From: Flagellimonas algicola
Lineage (GTDB): Bacteria > Bacteroidota > Bacteroidia > Flavobacteriales > Flavobacteriaceae
Assembly (NCBI RefSeq): GCF_005937185.1
Contig: NZ_VCNI01000001.1
Location: forward strand, 1,856,657 to 1,920,656
DNA length: 64,000 bases
Direction of reading: 5' to 3'
Shown here piece by piece: positions 8,196 through 17,975 of this stretch; position 1 is the stretch's first letter; each line of letters begins with the position of its first letter. The position numbers and the translations under genes are program-made. Under the pieces are notes generated by a model that was given only the letters and a program-made list of their open reading frames with translations, had not been told where the DNA came from and made no database searches.

Positions 8196-9014
8196 CTACA
8201 CTCCTGAATAAGAACTAAAACCACCATCAACTTCAAAGATGGAACCCGTGACAAAACCTGAAGCATCGCTCAACAAATAGTGAACCATACCATTAAGTTC
8301 CGAAGTATCCCCAAAACGGCCCATGGGAGTATTGGCCAAGATTTTCTTGCCTCTTTCGGTATACGTTCCATCTTCATTGATCAAAATGGCCTTGTTCTGA
8401 TTCCCAACAAAAAAGCCAGGGGCAATGGCATTCACCCGTATCTTATCACTGAATTTGGTCGCCAGTTCTTGGGCCATCCATTTGGTAAAGGCGTCCACTC
8501 CGGCCTTGGCCATGGAATATCCCAAAACCCTGGATATACTTTGCCGGGCAGCCATCGAAGAAATATTTATGATAGATCCAAATCCTTGCTTAGCCATCAA
8601 CTCGCTTAAAACCAAAGTAGGGGTAACGGTGCCAAACAAGTTTAAATCCACCACTTCTTGAGTATCACTTAGATTAATATCAAAAATGGTCTGTCCTTCC
8701 TGTAAAGTAGCTCCGGGAATATTTCCCCCTGCAAGATTTACAATACCATCTAATTTTTCAAACTCCGTGCTTATCTTATCTTTCAAGGATTCTAGTTCCT
8801 TTTGATTCAGTAAATCCACAACAAAGCTATGGGTATGGCCAATTTGGATTTCATCCAGTTCTTTCTGCTTACTCGCCAACTTGTCTCCTGACCTTCCCAA
8901 AAGAATTACGTGGGCTCCGTGCCCTACCAAATAAGTTGCAATGGATCCTCCCAAAGCGCCAGTGGCCCCAGAAAGTAAATAGTGCTTGTCTTTTATTGAA
9001 AAAAGTGAATTCAT
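8196..9014 (-). CDS. uxuB: SDR-family D-mannonate oxidoreductase (fructuronate reductase)
   Basis: A 272-residue short-chain dehydrogenase/reductase. The cofactor motif SGATGALGG lies at residues 15-23, NLAGGN at 93-98, and the catalytic Ser152/153, Tyr166 and Lys170 (YSMAK) are all present, with a typical VDGGFSSYSG tail. Its position next to the mannonate dehydratase and its similarity to SDR-type mannonate oxidoreductases (the Bacillus type, unrelated to E. coli UxuB) suggest it interconverts D-fructuronate and D-mannonate with NAD(P)H. The gene symbol is by function. Other SDR activities cannot be excluded from sequence alone. Confidence 0.85.
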   Translation of the reverse strand: MNSLFSIKDKHYLLSGATGALGGSIATYLVGHGAHVILLGRSGDKLASKQKELDEIQIGHTHSFVVDLLNQKELESLKDKISTEFEKLDGIVNLAGGNIPGATLQEGQTIFDINLSDTQEVVDLNLFGTVTPTLVLSELMAKQGFGSIINISSMAARQSISRVLGYSMAKAGVDAFTKWMAQELATKFSDKIRVNAIAPGFFVGNQNKAILINEDGTYTERGKKILANTPMGRFGDTSELNGMVHYLLSDASGFVTGSIFEVDGGFSSYSGV

Positions 9015-9024
9015 TTCAGTGCTA

Positions 9025-10401
9025 TCAAGCTTTTACATTATCTGTTCCAAAAGGATTGCGCTGTGACCTTCTCAACATAGCATTGGCTTCATCGTCATTT
9101 ATAAATTCCTCTTTCTCATCATCCCATTCCAATTTGCGTGGCAGCTGCATGGCAATATCACTGATCAAACAGACCACGCATGCCTTATGTCCAATTTCAA
9201 TGGGGGAGATGGGCGCCTTTCTGCTTTTGATACATTCCAACCAGTTCCCATGCTGATCATCAATTTTGTAGAGATGGGTCTCGCTTTCCCCGATTTTAGA
9301 AGTAAGGATTTTTGGATCGGAAGCGGCCAACGCCTTATTACTTTGTTTTTTGGACACTGGGTCGGAGGCGGATGCGCTATAATTTCCTCTAGAAACAAAG
9401 ATCCAACCGTCTGTACCCTCGTATCGGATACCATTGGTATACCCTCCGCTGGTGAATACGGTGATTCCGTTGTCGTATTCTTGCTTCACCAGGAAATCGC
9501 CATGCACATTCCAGATTCCTGATTTGGGAAACTCGGCCAATGCTTCCACAGAAGATGGCCCTGATAGTTCCGTATTCATCCCCCATGCTGCAGAATCGTA
9601 ATGGTGTTGGCCCCATCCCGTGATCATTCCAGCTCCATAATTGCGTATGCGCAACCAGCCAGGTCGGCTGTAATCTTGTTGCGGATGAACCCCTATTTCG
9701 GTATAGGGCACCATGGGTGTGGAACCCAACCACATATCAAAGTTTAGGTTTTTTGGAATGGGCATTTCTGGAGCTTCGGGCCCTGCAGGATCTCCAGGAA
9801 GTCCTATTTTAACCGTGTGCAAATTCCCAATCCGGCCATTTCGAACCAGCTCTGCCGCAATCCGGAACTGCTCCATAGCGCGTTGCTGGGTACCCACTTG
9901 TAGAATTACCTTTTTCTTTTGAACCGCATCCCGCAGTTGTTGCCCTTCCTTGACGGTAAGGGATGTAGGTTTTTGCAGATAGATATCCTTCCCGGCCAAG
10001 GCCGCTTCCATGGCAGGTTGGGCATGCCAATGATCTGGGGTACTGATAACAACGGCATCTATGTCCTTGTTCAAAAGCATTTCCCGATAGTCCTCATAGG
10101 TTTTGACATTCACATACTTCGCTTTCCCCGTCTTTTCTTTGTAATAGGAATCCACAAGGGTCTTTGCCTCATTCATTCGTTTTGAATCCACATCGCAAAC
10201 CCCAATAAATCGGGTCTGGTCAAACCGGATGGTGTCATGGATATCATGGCTCCGTGCAATTCTTCCGCAGCCAATCTGCCCAATATTGATTTTGTTGCTC
10301 GGCGCATCCTTACCCAGCACATGGGAGGGAACTATACTTGGAAAGCCCACCATTGCAGCGGTTCCCAAAGCCGATTTGTTAATAAATGTTCTTCTTTGCA
10401 T
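9025..10401 (-). CDS. Gfo/Idh/MocA oxidoreductase with twin-arginine leader
   Basis: A 458-residue dehydrogenase whose N-terminus (QRRTFINKS, then a hydrophobic run) looks like a Tat leader, so it is probably exported folded with its cofactor. The nucleotide-binding motif GQIGCGRIA lies at residues 41-49 and the EKP motif appears as YLQKPTS (141-147). The C-terminal half has the alpha/beta barrel-like fold with motifs such as GAGMITGWGQHHYD. It starts 14 bp after the PmoA-like gene stop. Family members oxidise sugars, often at C3. Here the hexuronate context points to a uronic-acid glycoside as substrate (inference). Confidence 0.9.
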   Translation of the reverse strand: MQRRTFINKSALGTAAMVGFPSIVPSHVLGKDAPSNKINIGQIGCGRIARSHDIHDTIRFDQTRFIGVCDVDSKRMNEAKTLVDSYYKEKTGKAKYVNVKTYEDYREMLLNKDIDAVVISTPDHWHAQPAMEAALAGKDIYLQKPTSLTVKEGQQLRDAVQKKKVILQVGTQQRAMEQFRIAAELVRNGRIGNLHTVKIGLPGDPAGPEAPEMPIPKNLNFDMWLGSTPMVPYTEIGVHPQQDYSRPGWLRIRNYGAGMITGWGQHHYDSAAWGMNTELSGPSSVEALAEFPKSGIWNVHGDFLVKQEYDNGITVFTSGGYTNGIRYEGTDGWIFVSRGNYSASASDPVSKKQSNKALAASDPKILTSKIGESETHLYKIDDQHGNWLECIKSRKAPISPIEIGHKACVVCLISDIAMQLPRKLEWDDEKEEFINDDEANAMLRRSQRNPFGTDNVKA

Positions 10402-10415
10402 GGTTCAGTTAAATT

Positions 10416-11663
10416 TTAGTCGTTTACAATAATTGTCCAAGGTTGATTGGCAAACAGTTGCCAATAGGACTCAGCTTCTTCTGGGCCGAGTTCGCCATCA
10501 AAAACAATCATTCTATATTTCAGTTGATACTCTTTCTTTGATTCAATTTGCCAGGGTTCATGGCGTATCGGGCAAAACTCAAAAAACATGTCGCCCCTAC
10601 CTCCATTGCCGTCTATGGGCCACACCCTCATAGGTTCTGGGTGCATGCGATTTTCAGGGTGGCTTAAAAACAAGATGCCGCTGGTTCCGCTGCCGTCCGC
10701 AGACTCTCCACTGACGATGCACCAACGAGCATTTGAGCCGTCGGCCGTAAGTCGGTCGTTCCCTTCCGAGGTAAGTACTTTACAATTATCCTTGTGCCAT
10801 CGTTCCGTAAACCGCATACCTATTCCCCCGCCGTATCTATAGGCCTCAAACAGTAATCCGGATTCCAATGGGGAGCTGAAAGTGGATGTATAATCCAATA
10901 CATATCGGTTTTCGGGTTCTAAACCCCATAATCGTAGTTCCAATTTTTCATTCAGGGCGATGCTGTTTTCCGCTTCAGCACCAAAATCCACATGTTCCTG
11001 ATGAGCTACCAAGGATGCAAAAACATCTCCTGCAACCTTCGGTCCAAATCCCTTAAACCGAACAGTGCCTTGCCCTTCCCCCAAATTCCAAAAATCCACC
11101 GATCTATCCCCAATCCGTGTCCTCGTCCAAGGGCCCCAAACACCATAATGGTGATAGTGGTCTGGCGGCTGAATTCTTGTGAGGGTGTCACCTTTTGGCG
11201 TCACCAAGGGATGGACGTAACCTGATTTACCATAAATAGAATCGACTCCAGTGGGTGGGTATTTGGTTTTGAATTGATAGCTGACAACGGGATTTTCACC
11301 TAGCAGCAGTTGTAAGTTTCCCTGTTTTTTTTGATATCCAACAGAAGTTACTGCATTGGACAATTCATTTTGAAATTCGATGCGATACTTTGAAGCTTCC
11401 TTGGAATTATGAACAAACCAGAGTTTTCCGTCCTCCATCTGATTCCATTGAAAGGGAACTTGGCTAATATCTCCTTCACTTTCTTTTAGCAAGACCATTT
11501 CTTGCTTTGAACCTGTGAGATCCAAATTAAATTGGTCCAAGTTCACCGAAATGGGCAATTCTTGTTGCAAAGAGCCATCCACCTTAACTTCAAAACTGTT
11601 TACATCCTTTGTAATACAGGAGCTTAACATTGTAAGAACAAAAAAGGGAATTACAGCTTTCAT
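10416..11663 (-). CDS. PmoA-like (DUF6807) lipoprotein
   Basis: A 415-residue protein with a lipoprotein signal (lipobox LSSC, Cys16). The body matches the family annotated 'PmoA family' or DUF6807 in Bacteroidetes, with the characteristic DHYHHYGVWGPWT stretch and the later GILFLSHPEN and EFCPIRHEPW segments. Despite the name there is no evidence of methane oxidation. The family is found in sugar-utilisation loci, often with Gfo/Idh/MocA enzymes. The conserved His and Trp residues suggest carbohydrate or metal binding. It sits between the SusD gene and the Tat-linked oxidoreductase, probably in one operon. Confidence 0.82.
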   Translation of the reverse strand: MKAVIPFFVLTMLSSCITKDVNSFEVKVDGSLQQELPISVNLDQFNLDLTGSKQEMVLLKESEGDISQVPFQWNQMEDGKLWFVHNSKEASKYRIEFQNELSNAVTSVGYQKKQGNLQLLLGENPVVSYQFKTKYPPTGVDSIYGKSGYVHPLVTPKGDTLTRIQPPDHYHHYGVWGPWTRTRIGDRSVDFWNLGEGQGTVRFKGFGPKVAGDVFASLVAHQEHVDFGAEAENSIALNEKLELRLWGLEPENRYVLDYTSTFSSPLESGLLFEAYRYGGGIGMRFTERWHKDNCKVLTSEGNDRLTADGSNARWCIVSGESADGSGTSGILFLSHPENRMHPEPMRVWPIDGNGGRGDMFFEFCPIRHEPWQIESKKEYQLKYRMIVFDGELGPEEAESYWQLFANQPWTIIVND

Positions 11664-11720
11664 GAGGTCAAGGTTGAATGGCTTTAAATTAACTAAAAAC
11701 TAACTCAATTTGAATATAAC

Positions 11721-13490
11721 TTAATCTTCTTCAGCGATTTCCGCTTTGGGTTCCACATTATTTTCGAATCCAGAATAACCCTTGTTCTGATTTATAGTTC
11801 CTAATGAATTGGCATCAATTGCACTTTGTGGAATGGGCCAGTAAATATTATGGGGGGCGAATCTGTACACTTGGTCGGTGTATAATATTTCGCTGAAAAG
11901 TTCCGGTGCGGTCCTTGTCATCTTATCGTACATATAACTGCTTTCGCTAATGGTAGAAAGGGAATATCCGCCCATATTTTGAGTGGCCATGATATATGAA
12001 ACCCGAGCCAGCTCCGTACTTCTAGGTTCTTCCGTATACAGCTCCCTAGCCCGTTCATCCATAATATAATCTATGGTCATATCAGCTGCGGTCTTACCGG
12101 TAGCCCCTGCCCTTGCACGTACAACATTTACATCTTCGGCCGCCTCTGACAGTTGTCCTTTCCACACATAGGCTTCTGCTCGGAGTAAATAGGTCTCAGC
12201 CAATCTAAATACATAAAAAGGTCTATAGCCCCCATTGTTATTTCCTGGCAGGGATCGCGGGGTATGTGTTTTGTAGCGTGGAAACTCAAACATTCTGCTA
12301 ATGGAATCAATGCCCACATCCTCAATTTGGATTTGTTCCCCAAAACGCTCGGTTCCTGGCTTGTTATAAAAGAAATCTTCCAGTCCCCACCAATTGGTGT
12401 CACTATAGCGTCTGTCATTGGGATCTTCCGCCTTCAAGGTATAATTAAAATGGTTGTTTGGTCGAGCCCAGCTGACCGCTCTACCCAGTTTTTCCTCAAA
12501 TTCGTCCTCGCCATTGGCCAAATTGTATTCGCAATCTGGAATCAACCACCAGAGCGGTTGCCAAAACCTATCGGTACCTGAACCGCTGGAAGCGCTTGAA
12601 GCCCCTGGGAAATCAACACCATCAATGGCAAGCAAAATAGTTTCGGTGTTTTCCGCAATGTCCATGTTTTCCCTTTGGTGCAAATCCCAGAGTACATCGT
12701 ATTCAGGGTCTCCCGCGAAAGGACCTGATCCAAAACGATCAGTCATCAAAGCATATTTTCCATCATCAATGATGGTGCTAGCTGACGCAATTGCATTGTC
12801 AAACTCGGAAAGCGATAGGTATATTTTGGTCAATAAGTGATGGCCCGCCGCCTTGTTGACTTTGCCGCCCAAAACAGTTTCCGGAAGCCATTTTACTGCA
12901 TATTCCATGTCGATTTTGATTTTCCTCAAAATGGCATCTTGCGTGTGGGATACAAAATCCAATTTAGGCTCTGATAACTCTTGTCCAATCCAGGGCACGT
13001 CTCCAAATCGGTGAACCAACCTATAATACCAGTAGGCCCTATGAAAATAGGCTTCGGCCAATATGGCATTACGCTGTTCTTCACTTTCATACTCAGGCAA
13101 GTCAATCCGATTAATGACAATATTTACATCCTTGAACAGCTGATAGGAACCTGACCAATAATCAAATATTCGGGATTGTTTCGCATTAGCGAACGGGGTT
13201 AGGGAAAACGGCGCGTCTCTCGAAGTACCCGGATTTTGTAAACTGGAATAGGAGATATCTGTCCAAAAATATTCAGAACGAATGGGTGGACTGAAACCCC
13301 AGTCTCCATCTCTTAGCCGTCGTCTGGCCGGTATCAAAGCCGCATCAAGTCCTTCCGGGGTTCCGAATGCATTTTCTGGTGAAAACTCTGAGATTGGATT
13401 GGCCGTTTTATCTAGAAACTCTTCACTGCATGCTGAAAGCAACATAAGTAGAAAGCAGCAAAGCAAAGTTGGAAATCTATATATTTTCAT
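11721..13490 (-). CDS. SusD/RagB-family outer-membrane glycan-binding lipoprotein
   Basis: A 589-residue surface lipoprotein (lipobox LLSAC, Cys21) that captures oligosaccharides and closes as a lid on its SusC partner. The TPR-like helical N-terminal part includes the conserved AEAYFHRAYWYYRLVHRFGDVPW segment (given here only as its position, about residues 140-170), and the C-terminal part contains FRLAETYLLRAEAY, typical of the SusD_RagB domain. It starts 10 bp after the susC stop on the same strand. The ligand is unknown; neighbouring enzymes suggest a uronate-containing compound. Confidence 0.96.
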   Translation of the reverse strand: MKIYRFPTLLCCFLLMLLSACSEEFLDKTANPISEFSPENAFGTPEGLDAALIPARRRLRDGDWGFSPPIRSEYFWTDISYSSLQNPGTSRDAPFSLTPFANAKQSRIFDYWSGSYQLFKDVNIVINRIDLPEYESEEQRNAILAEAYFHRAYWYYRLVHRFGDVPWIGQELSEPKLDFVSHTQDAILRKIKIDMEYAVKWLPETVLGGKVNKAAGHHLLTKIYLSLSEFDNAIASASTIIDDGKYALMTDRFGSGPFAGDPEYDVLWDLHQRENMDIAENTETILLAIDGVDFPGASSASSGSGTDRFWQPLWWLIPDCEYNLANGEDEFEEKLGRAVSWARPNNHFNYTLKAEDPNDRRYSDTNWWGLEDFFYNKPGTERFGEQIQIEDVGIDSISRMFEFPRYKTHTPRSLPGNNNGGYRPFYVFRLAETYLLRAEAYVWKGQLSEAAEDVNVVRARAGATGKTAADMTIDYIMDERARELYTEEPRSTELARVSYIMATQNMGGYSLSTISESSYMYDKMTRTAPELFSEILYTDQVYRFAPHNIYWPIPQSAIDANSLGTINQNKGYSGFENNVEPKAEIAEED

Positions 13491-13500
13491 CGTCTTTTTT

Positions 13501-16500
13501 TTAAAGTATTATGGATAAGCGAGCGGTAGCTAGAAAGGGAACCATGCTGGCTGGAGGGGTATGAAACCTACTCCCAAAATTGTCAGGATTACTGTAGACA
13601 TTGTAAAGCTCAGGATCAAAATATTCCCAATTGGTAAAAATGGCTACGTTACTTAAGTCCGCGGATAACTTTAGGGCCTGCGCGCCAATTAAGCCGACTA
13701 CCTTGGCAGGAAAGTCATATCCAAAGGTTATATTCTGTATTCGTACAAACGATTTACTGTCATAAGAACTGGCAGCATAAATATTGCTTGATCCAATCCT
13801 GGCCCAATCGCTCAAGGGATTATCCGGAGTCCAATAAGGATAGTTGTATCCATTCATTCGCTGGGGTTGCCAGCTTTCACTTGACCCCAGTCCGCCTCCA
13901 AAGCGTCCATTCCAAACATCCTTATGTCCAAATTGCCCGTTGATCCCCACGGAAAGCTGGAAATTTTGGAACAAGGAAAAATCATTGATAAATGTTATAT
14001 TGTGCTTTGGGGAAGTTTGCCCCAGAAAAATCTGGTCATCCACCGAACTGATGCTACCATCCCCATCTTGATCAATCACCCTAAAATCGCCGGGTACCAG
14101 TCCAAATTCGGCAGCTTGCGCTTCCTCATTTGTTTGGTATACCGGGCCAAGTTCAAAATCATAAATGGCATCTATGGATTGCCCTAAAAACCTTCTGTTG
14201 GCCAAATCATCTGCCAACTTGGTTCCAATGACATTACCCTGATCATCGAGTACATCTTCCACATCTCCGTAAAGGGCTTTTATCTCATTTTTATTGGTAA
14301 AATAAACTAGGTTGCTGTTCCATGAGAAGTTGGTATTATCCATAATCTGGGCATTGATGGAAAGTTCAATCCCTTGATTTCCCAGTTCCCCTAAGTTTGA
14401 TAAAATGCTGTCAAATCCAGTGACATCGGGTAGGGCTCTTTCAACTAGTAAATCTGTAGTGGTGGAATTGTAGTATTCTACGGATCCAGATAATTTTCCC
14501 GCGAAAGCTGAAAAATCGAAACCTACATTTAAGGATTCCGTGCTTTCCCATCTTAAATTAGGGTTGGATAATCTTTGACCTGACAGGCCCGTCACTCCTG
14601 TGAGTGAGCCATCATCAGAAAAAATGTACTCCACAGTACCCAGGCCAGCCAAGGATTGGTACAAGGGAATAGACCGGTTGCCATTCTCTCCCCAAGAAAC
14701 CCGAAGCTTCAATAAATCAAGCCAATCCGCACTTTCAAGGAAGTTTTCTTCAGAAGCATTCCAGGCCAAAGCGCCGGCCTTAAAAGTGGCCCGGCGGTTG
14801 TTCGCCCCAAAAGCAGAATATCCATCACGACGGATGGAACCTGTTAGTAAATACTTCCCCTTATAAACATAATTTAGTCGTGCCATTTGGGCATCTGCTG
14901 TGTATTGGGAGTCATCATTTATGATGACCGGGTTCGCACCAAAATTCAACTGATGGTATCCCAGTATTTCGCTAGGCACAAAATTGGAACTACTTACTGT
15001 TTGTCTATAATTCTCTTGGGATTCTGCATTGAGCAAAAAGGTAAGATCCACAGCATGATCCTCTGCAATTGTTCTGTTCCAGGTCAAAATGTTATCCACA
15101 TTCCAGGTATAAGAGGTAGAATTTCTCCTTTCCCCGCCTGCACCTTGGGCATCTGGGGTTGTAAAGGCAAAGTCCAGATTATGGTACCAACGCATACTGT
15201 TGATCCAGTTGACCCGATACTTAAAACCCCATGGCAATGTTAACTCAGCGAAAATGTTCCCCACCAAGTTTGAGTCCTTGCTATTCTTAATTCTATTCTT
15301 AAATAAGAATGGATTGAGAGCGAGGGCATCGTTATGCGGTTCCCGTTTGATGGTGCCATCCTCATTATACTTGTTCCCGTATGGACTTACCAACCTTGCG
15401 CTGTTAAAAGCTGCGGTCAAATAGTCAGGACCATTATCCAAAGGAGCATTGTTATCCTGTGAAAATTGAATGTTAGCCCCCATTTTAAGAAAACTCTGGA
15501 CTTGACTTTCCAAATTGAATCGGGTTCTTATGGCTTCAAAATTTTCTCCAACAATAAAACCCTCATTGTTAGTATGACCTATTGAAAAATAGTGTGAGCT
15601 TTTTTCACTTGATCCTGAAACGCTAATTGAATTCTCCGTTCGGTAGCCAATTTGAGTTGTCTCATCAAACCAGTTGATGGTATTCCCCTCCTCATAATTT
15701 TCGAGCTCAACCGAATTTAAATTAAGGCGTTGAAACCACAACTCGTTATCCGTGAACCCAGCGGGATCCGGACTATAGTTTCTCCATGTTGTCAAATCTA
15801 CATTCTGAAGACGTGTTGGATTCCGATAAAACTCCGCATTTTCATTAGGACTTAACCCTTCAAACGCATCTACCCGATACTCCAAATATTGGTCAGGATT
15901 TCTAAAATTTGGATGGCTTGCCAATTTAACCATGCCCACGCTGGAATTTATACTAATTGTAGTCTTTCCTTTTAACCCCTTCTTGGTGGTCACCATAATT
16001 ACCCCAGCCGAGGAACGGGCGCCAAATATGGCAGCAGAGCTTGCATCTTTTAACACATCAATACTCTGAACATCCACAGGGTTAATGTCTGACAGACTAC
16101 CATAGAAAATTTGTCCATCCAAAACAATCAATGGCGCATTGGAAGCCCCTGCTGTACCAAAAGAATTTTGACCTCTTACTTGAAGGCTGGCAGCGCCATC
16201 AGGGCTATTGCCTATAGGTGCAATAAGACCAGGGACACGTCCCCGAACCGCTTGAGCGATATTGACAACAGGCCTTTGCTGCAACTCTTCAGTGTCAATA
16301 CTTGAAATTGCGCCAGTCAAATCCCTTCGTTGTTTGGTTCCGTAACCAATAACAACAACCTCATCCAGTCCTGCTGCTGTTTCTACAAGTGTAATACTAA
16401 AATTAGTTTGACCGGCTACAACAATTTCCTTGGCCAAAAAACCAATGTAGGAAACAAGTAAACTGGAGTTTCCATCTGCTACCGCCAAGGTAAAATTGCC

Positions 16501-16698
16501 ATCAAAATCCGTTTGGGTACCGTTTGTAGTACCCTTTTCCACAATGGAAGCTCCAGGCAAGGGATTTCCTTGCTCATCGCTAACATTTCCAGTAATAATA
16601 AGACCGTCCTGAGCGAAGGAGGAAGCAACGCACAGCATCAATAAAAGTGATGCTAGGAAGGTCCTATAATTAAAATAGAACATTCGTTGATCTCTCAT
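13501..16698 (-). CDS. SusC/RagA-family TonB-linked outer-membrane transporter
   Basis: A 1065-residue TonB-dependent transporter for saccharide import. A signal peptide (about 1-30, ending SSFAQ) precedes a CarboxypepD_reg domain (about 33-110, with GNPLPGASIVEKGT), a plug domain opening with VVVIGYGTKQRRDLTGA and containing PLIVLDGQIFYG, and a beta-barrel to the C-terminus. It is the first gene of the sugar operon and pairs with the SusD-like lipoprotein. The promoter region carries a TAnnTTTG element and a LacI-type operator. An alternative start at Met6 would shorten the leader slightly. Confidence 0.96.
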   Translation of the reverse strand: MRDQRMFYFNYRTFLASLLLMLCVASSFAQDGLIITGNVSDEQGNPLPGASIVEKGTTNGTQTDFDGNFTLAVADGNSSLLVSYIGFLAKEIVVAGQTNFSITLVETAAGLDEVVVIGYGTKQRRDLTGAISSIDTEELQQRPVVNIAQAVRGRVPGLIAPIGNSPDGAASLQVRGQNSFGTAGASNAPLIVLDGQIFYGSLSDINPVDVQSIDVLKDASSAAIFGARSSAGVIMVTTKKGLKGKTTISINSSVGMVKLASHPNFRNPDQYLEYRVDAFEGLSPNENAEFYRNPTRLQNVDLTTWRNYSPDPAGFTDNELWFQRLNLNSVELENYEEGNTINWFDETTQIGYRTENSISVSGSSEKSSHYFSIGHTNNEGFIVGENFEAIRTRFNLESQVQSFLKMGANIQFSQDNNAPLDNGPDYLTAAFNSARLVSPYGNKYNEDGTIKREPHNDALALNPFLFKNRIKNSKDSNLVGNIFAELTLPWGFKYRVNWINSMRWYHNLDFAFTTPDAQGAGGERRNSTSYTWNVDNILTWNRTIAEDHAVDLTFLLNAESQENYRQTVSSSNFVPSEILGYHQLNFGANPVIINDDSQYTADAQMARLNYVYKGKYLLTGSIRRDGYSAFGANNRRATFKAGALAWNASEENFLESADWLDLLKLRVSWGENGNRSIPLYQSLAGLGTVEYIFSDDGSLTGVTGLSGQRLSNPNLRWESTESLNVGFDFSAFAGKLSGSVEYYNSTTTDLLVERALPDVTGFDSILSNLGELGNQGIELSINAQIMDNTNFSWNSNLVYFTNKNEIKALYGDVEDVLDDQGNVIGTKLADDLANRRFLGQSIDAIYDFELGPVYQTNEEAQAAEFGLVPGDFRVIDQDGDGSISSVDDQIFLGQTSPKHNITFINDFSLFQNFQLSVGINGQFGHKDVWNGRFGGGLGSSESWQPQRMNGYNYPYWTPDNPLSDWARIGSSNIYAASSYDSKSFVRIQNITFGYDFPAKVVGLIGAQALKLSADLSNVAIFTNWEYFDPELYNVYSNPDNFGSRFHTPPASMVPFLATARLSIIL

Positions 16699-16753
16699 AA
16701 AATAAGTAAGTTATAATGTTAGGTGGGTCTTGACCCGATTTGGGGTTACGGGA

Positions 16754-16761
16754 CAAATCTA
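16754..16761 (-). promoter_or_regulatory. Candidate -7 promoter element of the susC operon
   Basis: On the minus strand the sequence reads TAGATTTG, an exact match to TAnnTTTG, 56 bp before the susC start codon. The position where the -33 element should lie is occupied by the operator at 16777-16794, so repression by occlusion would be expected. Confidence 0.5.
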
Positions 16762-16776
16762 TGTAATTGCAATTTA

Positions 16777-16794
16777 TTACGCAACCGATTGCAT
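16777..16794 (+). promoter_or_regulatory. LacI-type operator, copy 1
   Basis: The 18-mer TTACGCAACCGATTGCAT contains the imperfect palindrome GCAAnCGnTTGC (16781-16792) centred on CG, which is the usual form of LacI/GalR-family operators. It overlaps the expected -33 region of the susC promoter. The LacI regulator at 17976 is the obvious candidate ligand. Confidence 0.6.
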
Positions 16795-16896
16795 TAAATT
16801 TTTGATGAAAAAATAGAATTCAATTCTCTTAATTGCGATAAAATTGTTTGAAATTGTAATTTTTTGGAAGAAAAATTATACATAAAATGTTGAATC

Positions 16897-16914
16897 AATC
16901 AATTTGTTGCGTAA
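16897..16914 (-). promoter_or_regulatory. LacI-type operator, copy 2 (inverted)
   Basis: Read on the minus strand, this site is TTACGCAACAAATTGATT, identical to copy 1 at 14 of 18 positions including the block TTACGCAAC. It lies 38-55 bp before the ThuA start codon. It also forms one arm of a larger inverted repeat (AATCAATTT at 16897-16905 with AAATTGATT at 16923-16931), and the palindrome TTGCGCAA follows at 16916-16923. Confidence 0.5.
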
Positions 16915-16951
16915 ATTGCGCAAAATTGATTTTCAAACCACAAAACCACCG

Positions 16952-17902
16952 ATGAAGAAGACGCTTATTCTATTTGCCCTCCTTTTGGTCGCCCAAATCA
17001 AGGCTCAAGAAGCAGAGCCCTTTGTAATAACAGAAGATTGGCTTTCCAAAATCCAATCTCTGGCTCCTGACCCTTCCGGCACCAATGACTCAGAGGTTAA
17101 AAATTTGCTCATATTTTCCTTGCATACCGGTTTTGAACATTGGACCATTCCGCATATCGAAGCCGTTGTCCAAATAATAGCTGAAAAGTCAGGAGGGTTT
17201 AAGGTAACTACCAGCAAGGACATTTCGGTATTCGAGAAAAGTAACCTAAAAAAGTATGACGCGGTTATCTTGAACAACAATTGCTCTATTGGACCCAAAC
17301 GGGATCTTTTCTGGGATGCGTTGGAAAAAGATAACTCTTTAAGCGAAAAAGCGAGGAACAAAAAAGCGAAACAGCTGGAAACCAACTTGCTCAATTATGT
17401 AAAAAAAGGGCATGGTCTTATGGTTGTCCACGGCGGTATTGTCATGCAGAACAACTCAAACGCTTTCAGTGAAATGGTGGGAGGCAGTTTTGACTATCAT
17501 CCCAAACAACAAGCCATACAAATTAATCTGGTGGATGCCGAGCACCCCATGGTCAAGTGTTTTGACCCCTCCGGGTTTGCACATATAGATGAACCGTATT
17601 TTTTCAAAAACGCCTATTTCGATTACAATTTTAGACCGCTATTGTATCTGGAAGCCGACAAGCTTGATGGGCTTAAGAACGAAGTTCCAGACACCATCAA
17701 ATATGTTTCTTGGATCAAGAAATATGGCAAGGGTAAGGTGTTTTACTCCTCCCCTTCGCACAATGCCCAGAGTTTGGAAAATCCCGCCTTGCTTCAGTTT
17801 TATTTAAATGGGTTACAGTATATCACGGGAAGTTTGGAATGTGACGACTCTCCCATTGAGCGAAACCACGTTGGGTCAAAAACAGCCAAAAGCTCCCGCT
17901 AA
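16952..17902 (+). CDS. ThuA-domain secreted protein
   Basis: A 316-residue protein with a signal peptide (MKKTLILFALLLVAQIKAQ). I chose the start at 16952 because it gives this clean signal; an upstream in-frame start would add 16 residues. The body is a ThuA domain, a class I glutamine-amidotransferase-like fold, with LLIFSLHTGFEHWTIPH near the start, a central GLMVVHGGIV segment and the late GKGKVFYSSPSHN motif. ThuA of rhizobia acts with the Gfo/Idh/MocA enzyme ThuB on trehalose and its 3-keto form. It is divergent from susC and upstream of lacI, sharing the operator region. Confidence 0.88.
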   Translation: MKKTLILFALLLVAQIKAQEAEPFVITEDWLSKIQSLAPDPSGTNDSEVKNLLIFSLHTGFEHWTIPHIEAVVQIIAEKSGGFKVTTSKDISVFEKSNLKKYDAVILNNNCSIGPKRDLFWDALEKDNSLSEKARNKKAKQLETNLLNYVKKGHGLMVVHGGIVMQNNSNAFSEMVGGSFDYHPKQQAIQINLVDAEHPMVKCFDPSGFAHIDEPYFFKNAYFDYNFRPLLYLEADKLDGLKNEVPDTIKYVSWIKKYGKGKVFYSSPSHNAQSLENPALLQFYLNGLQYITGSLECDDSPIERNHVGSKTAKSSR

Positions 17903-17975
17903 AACAAAGGTTACAGGAGCGACTCTTTAATTTATTTAAGTACTATTGTCAGCGGTTAGTGCTGCACTATTTACC

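Noticed and set aside
10416..11663. Taking the PmoA-like protein as a methane monooxygenase subunit.
   Set aside because: It has a lipoprotein signal, no membrane-spanning pMMO-like topology and sits in a sugar locus; the family name is historical.
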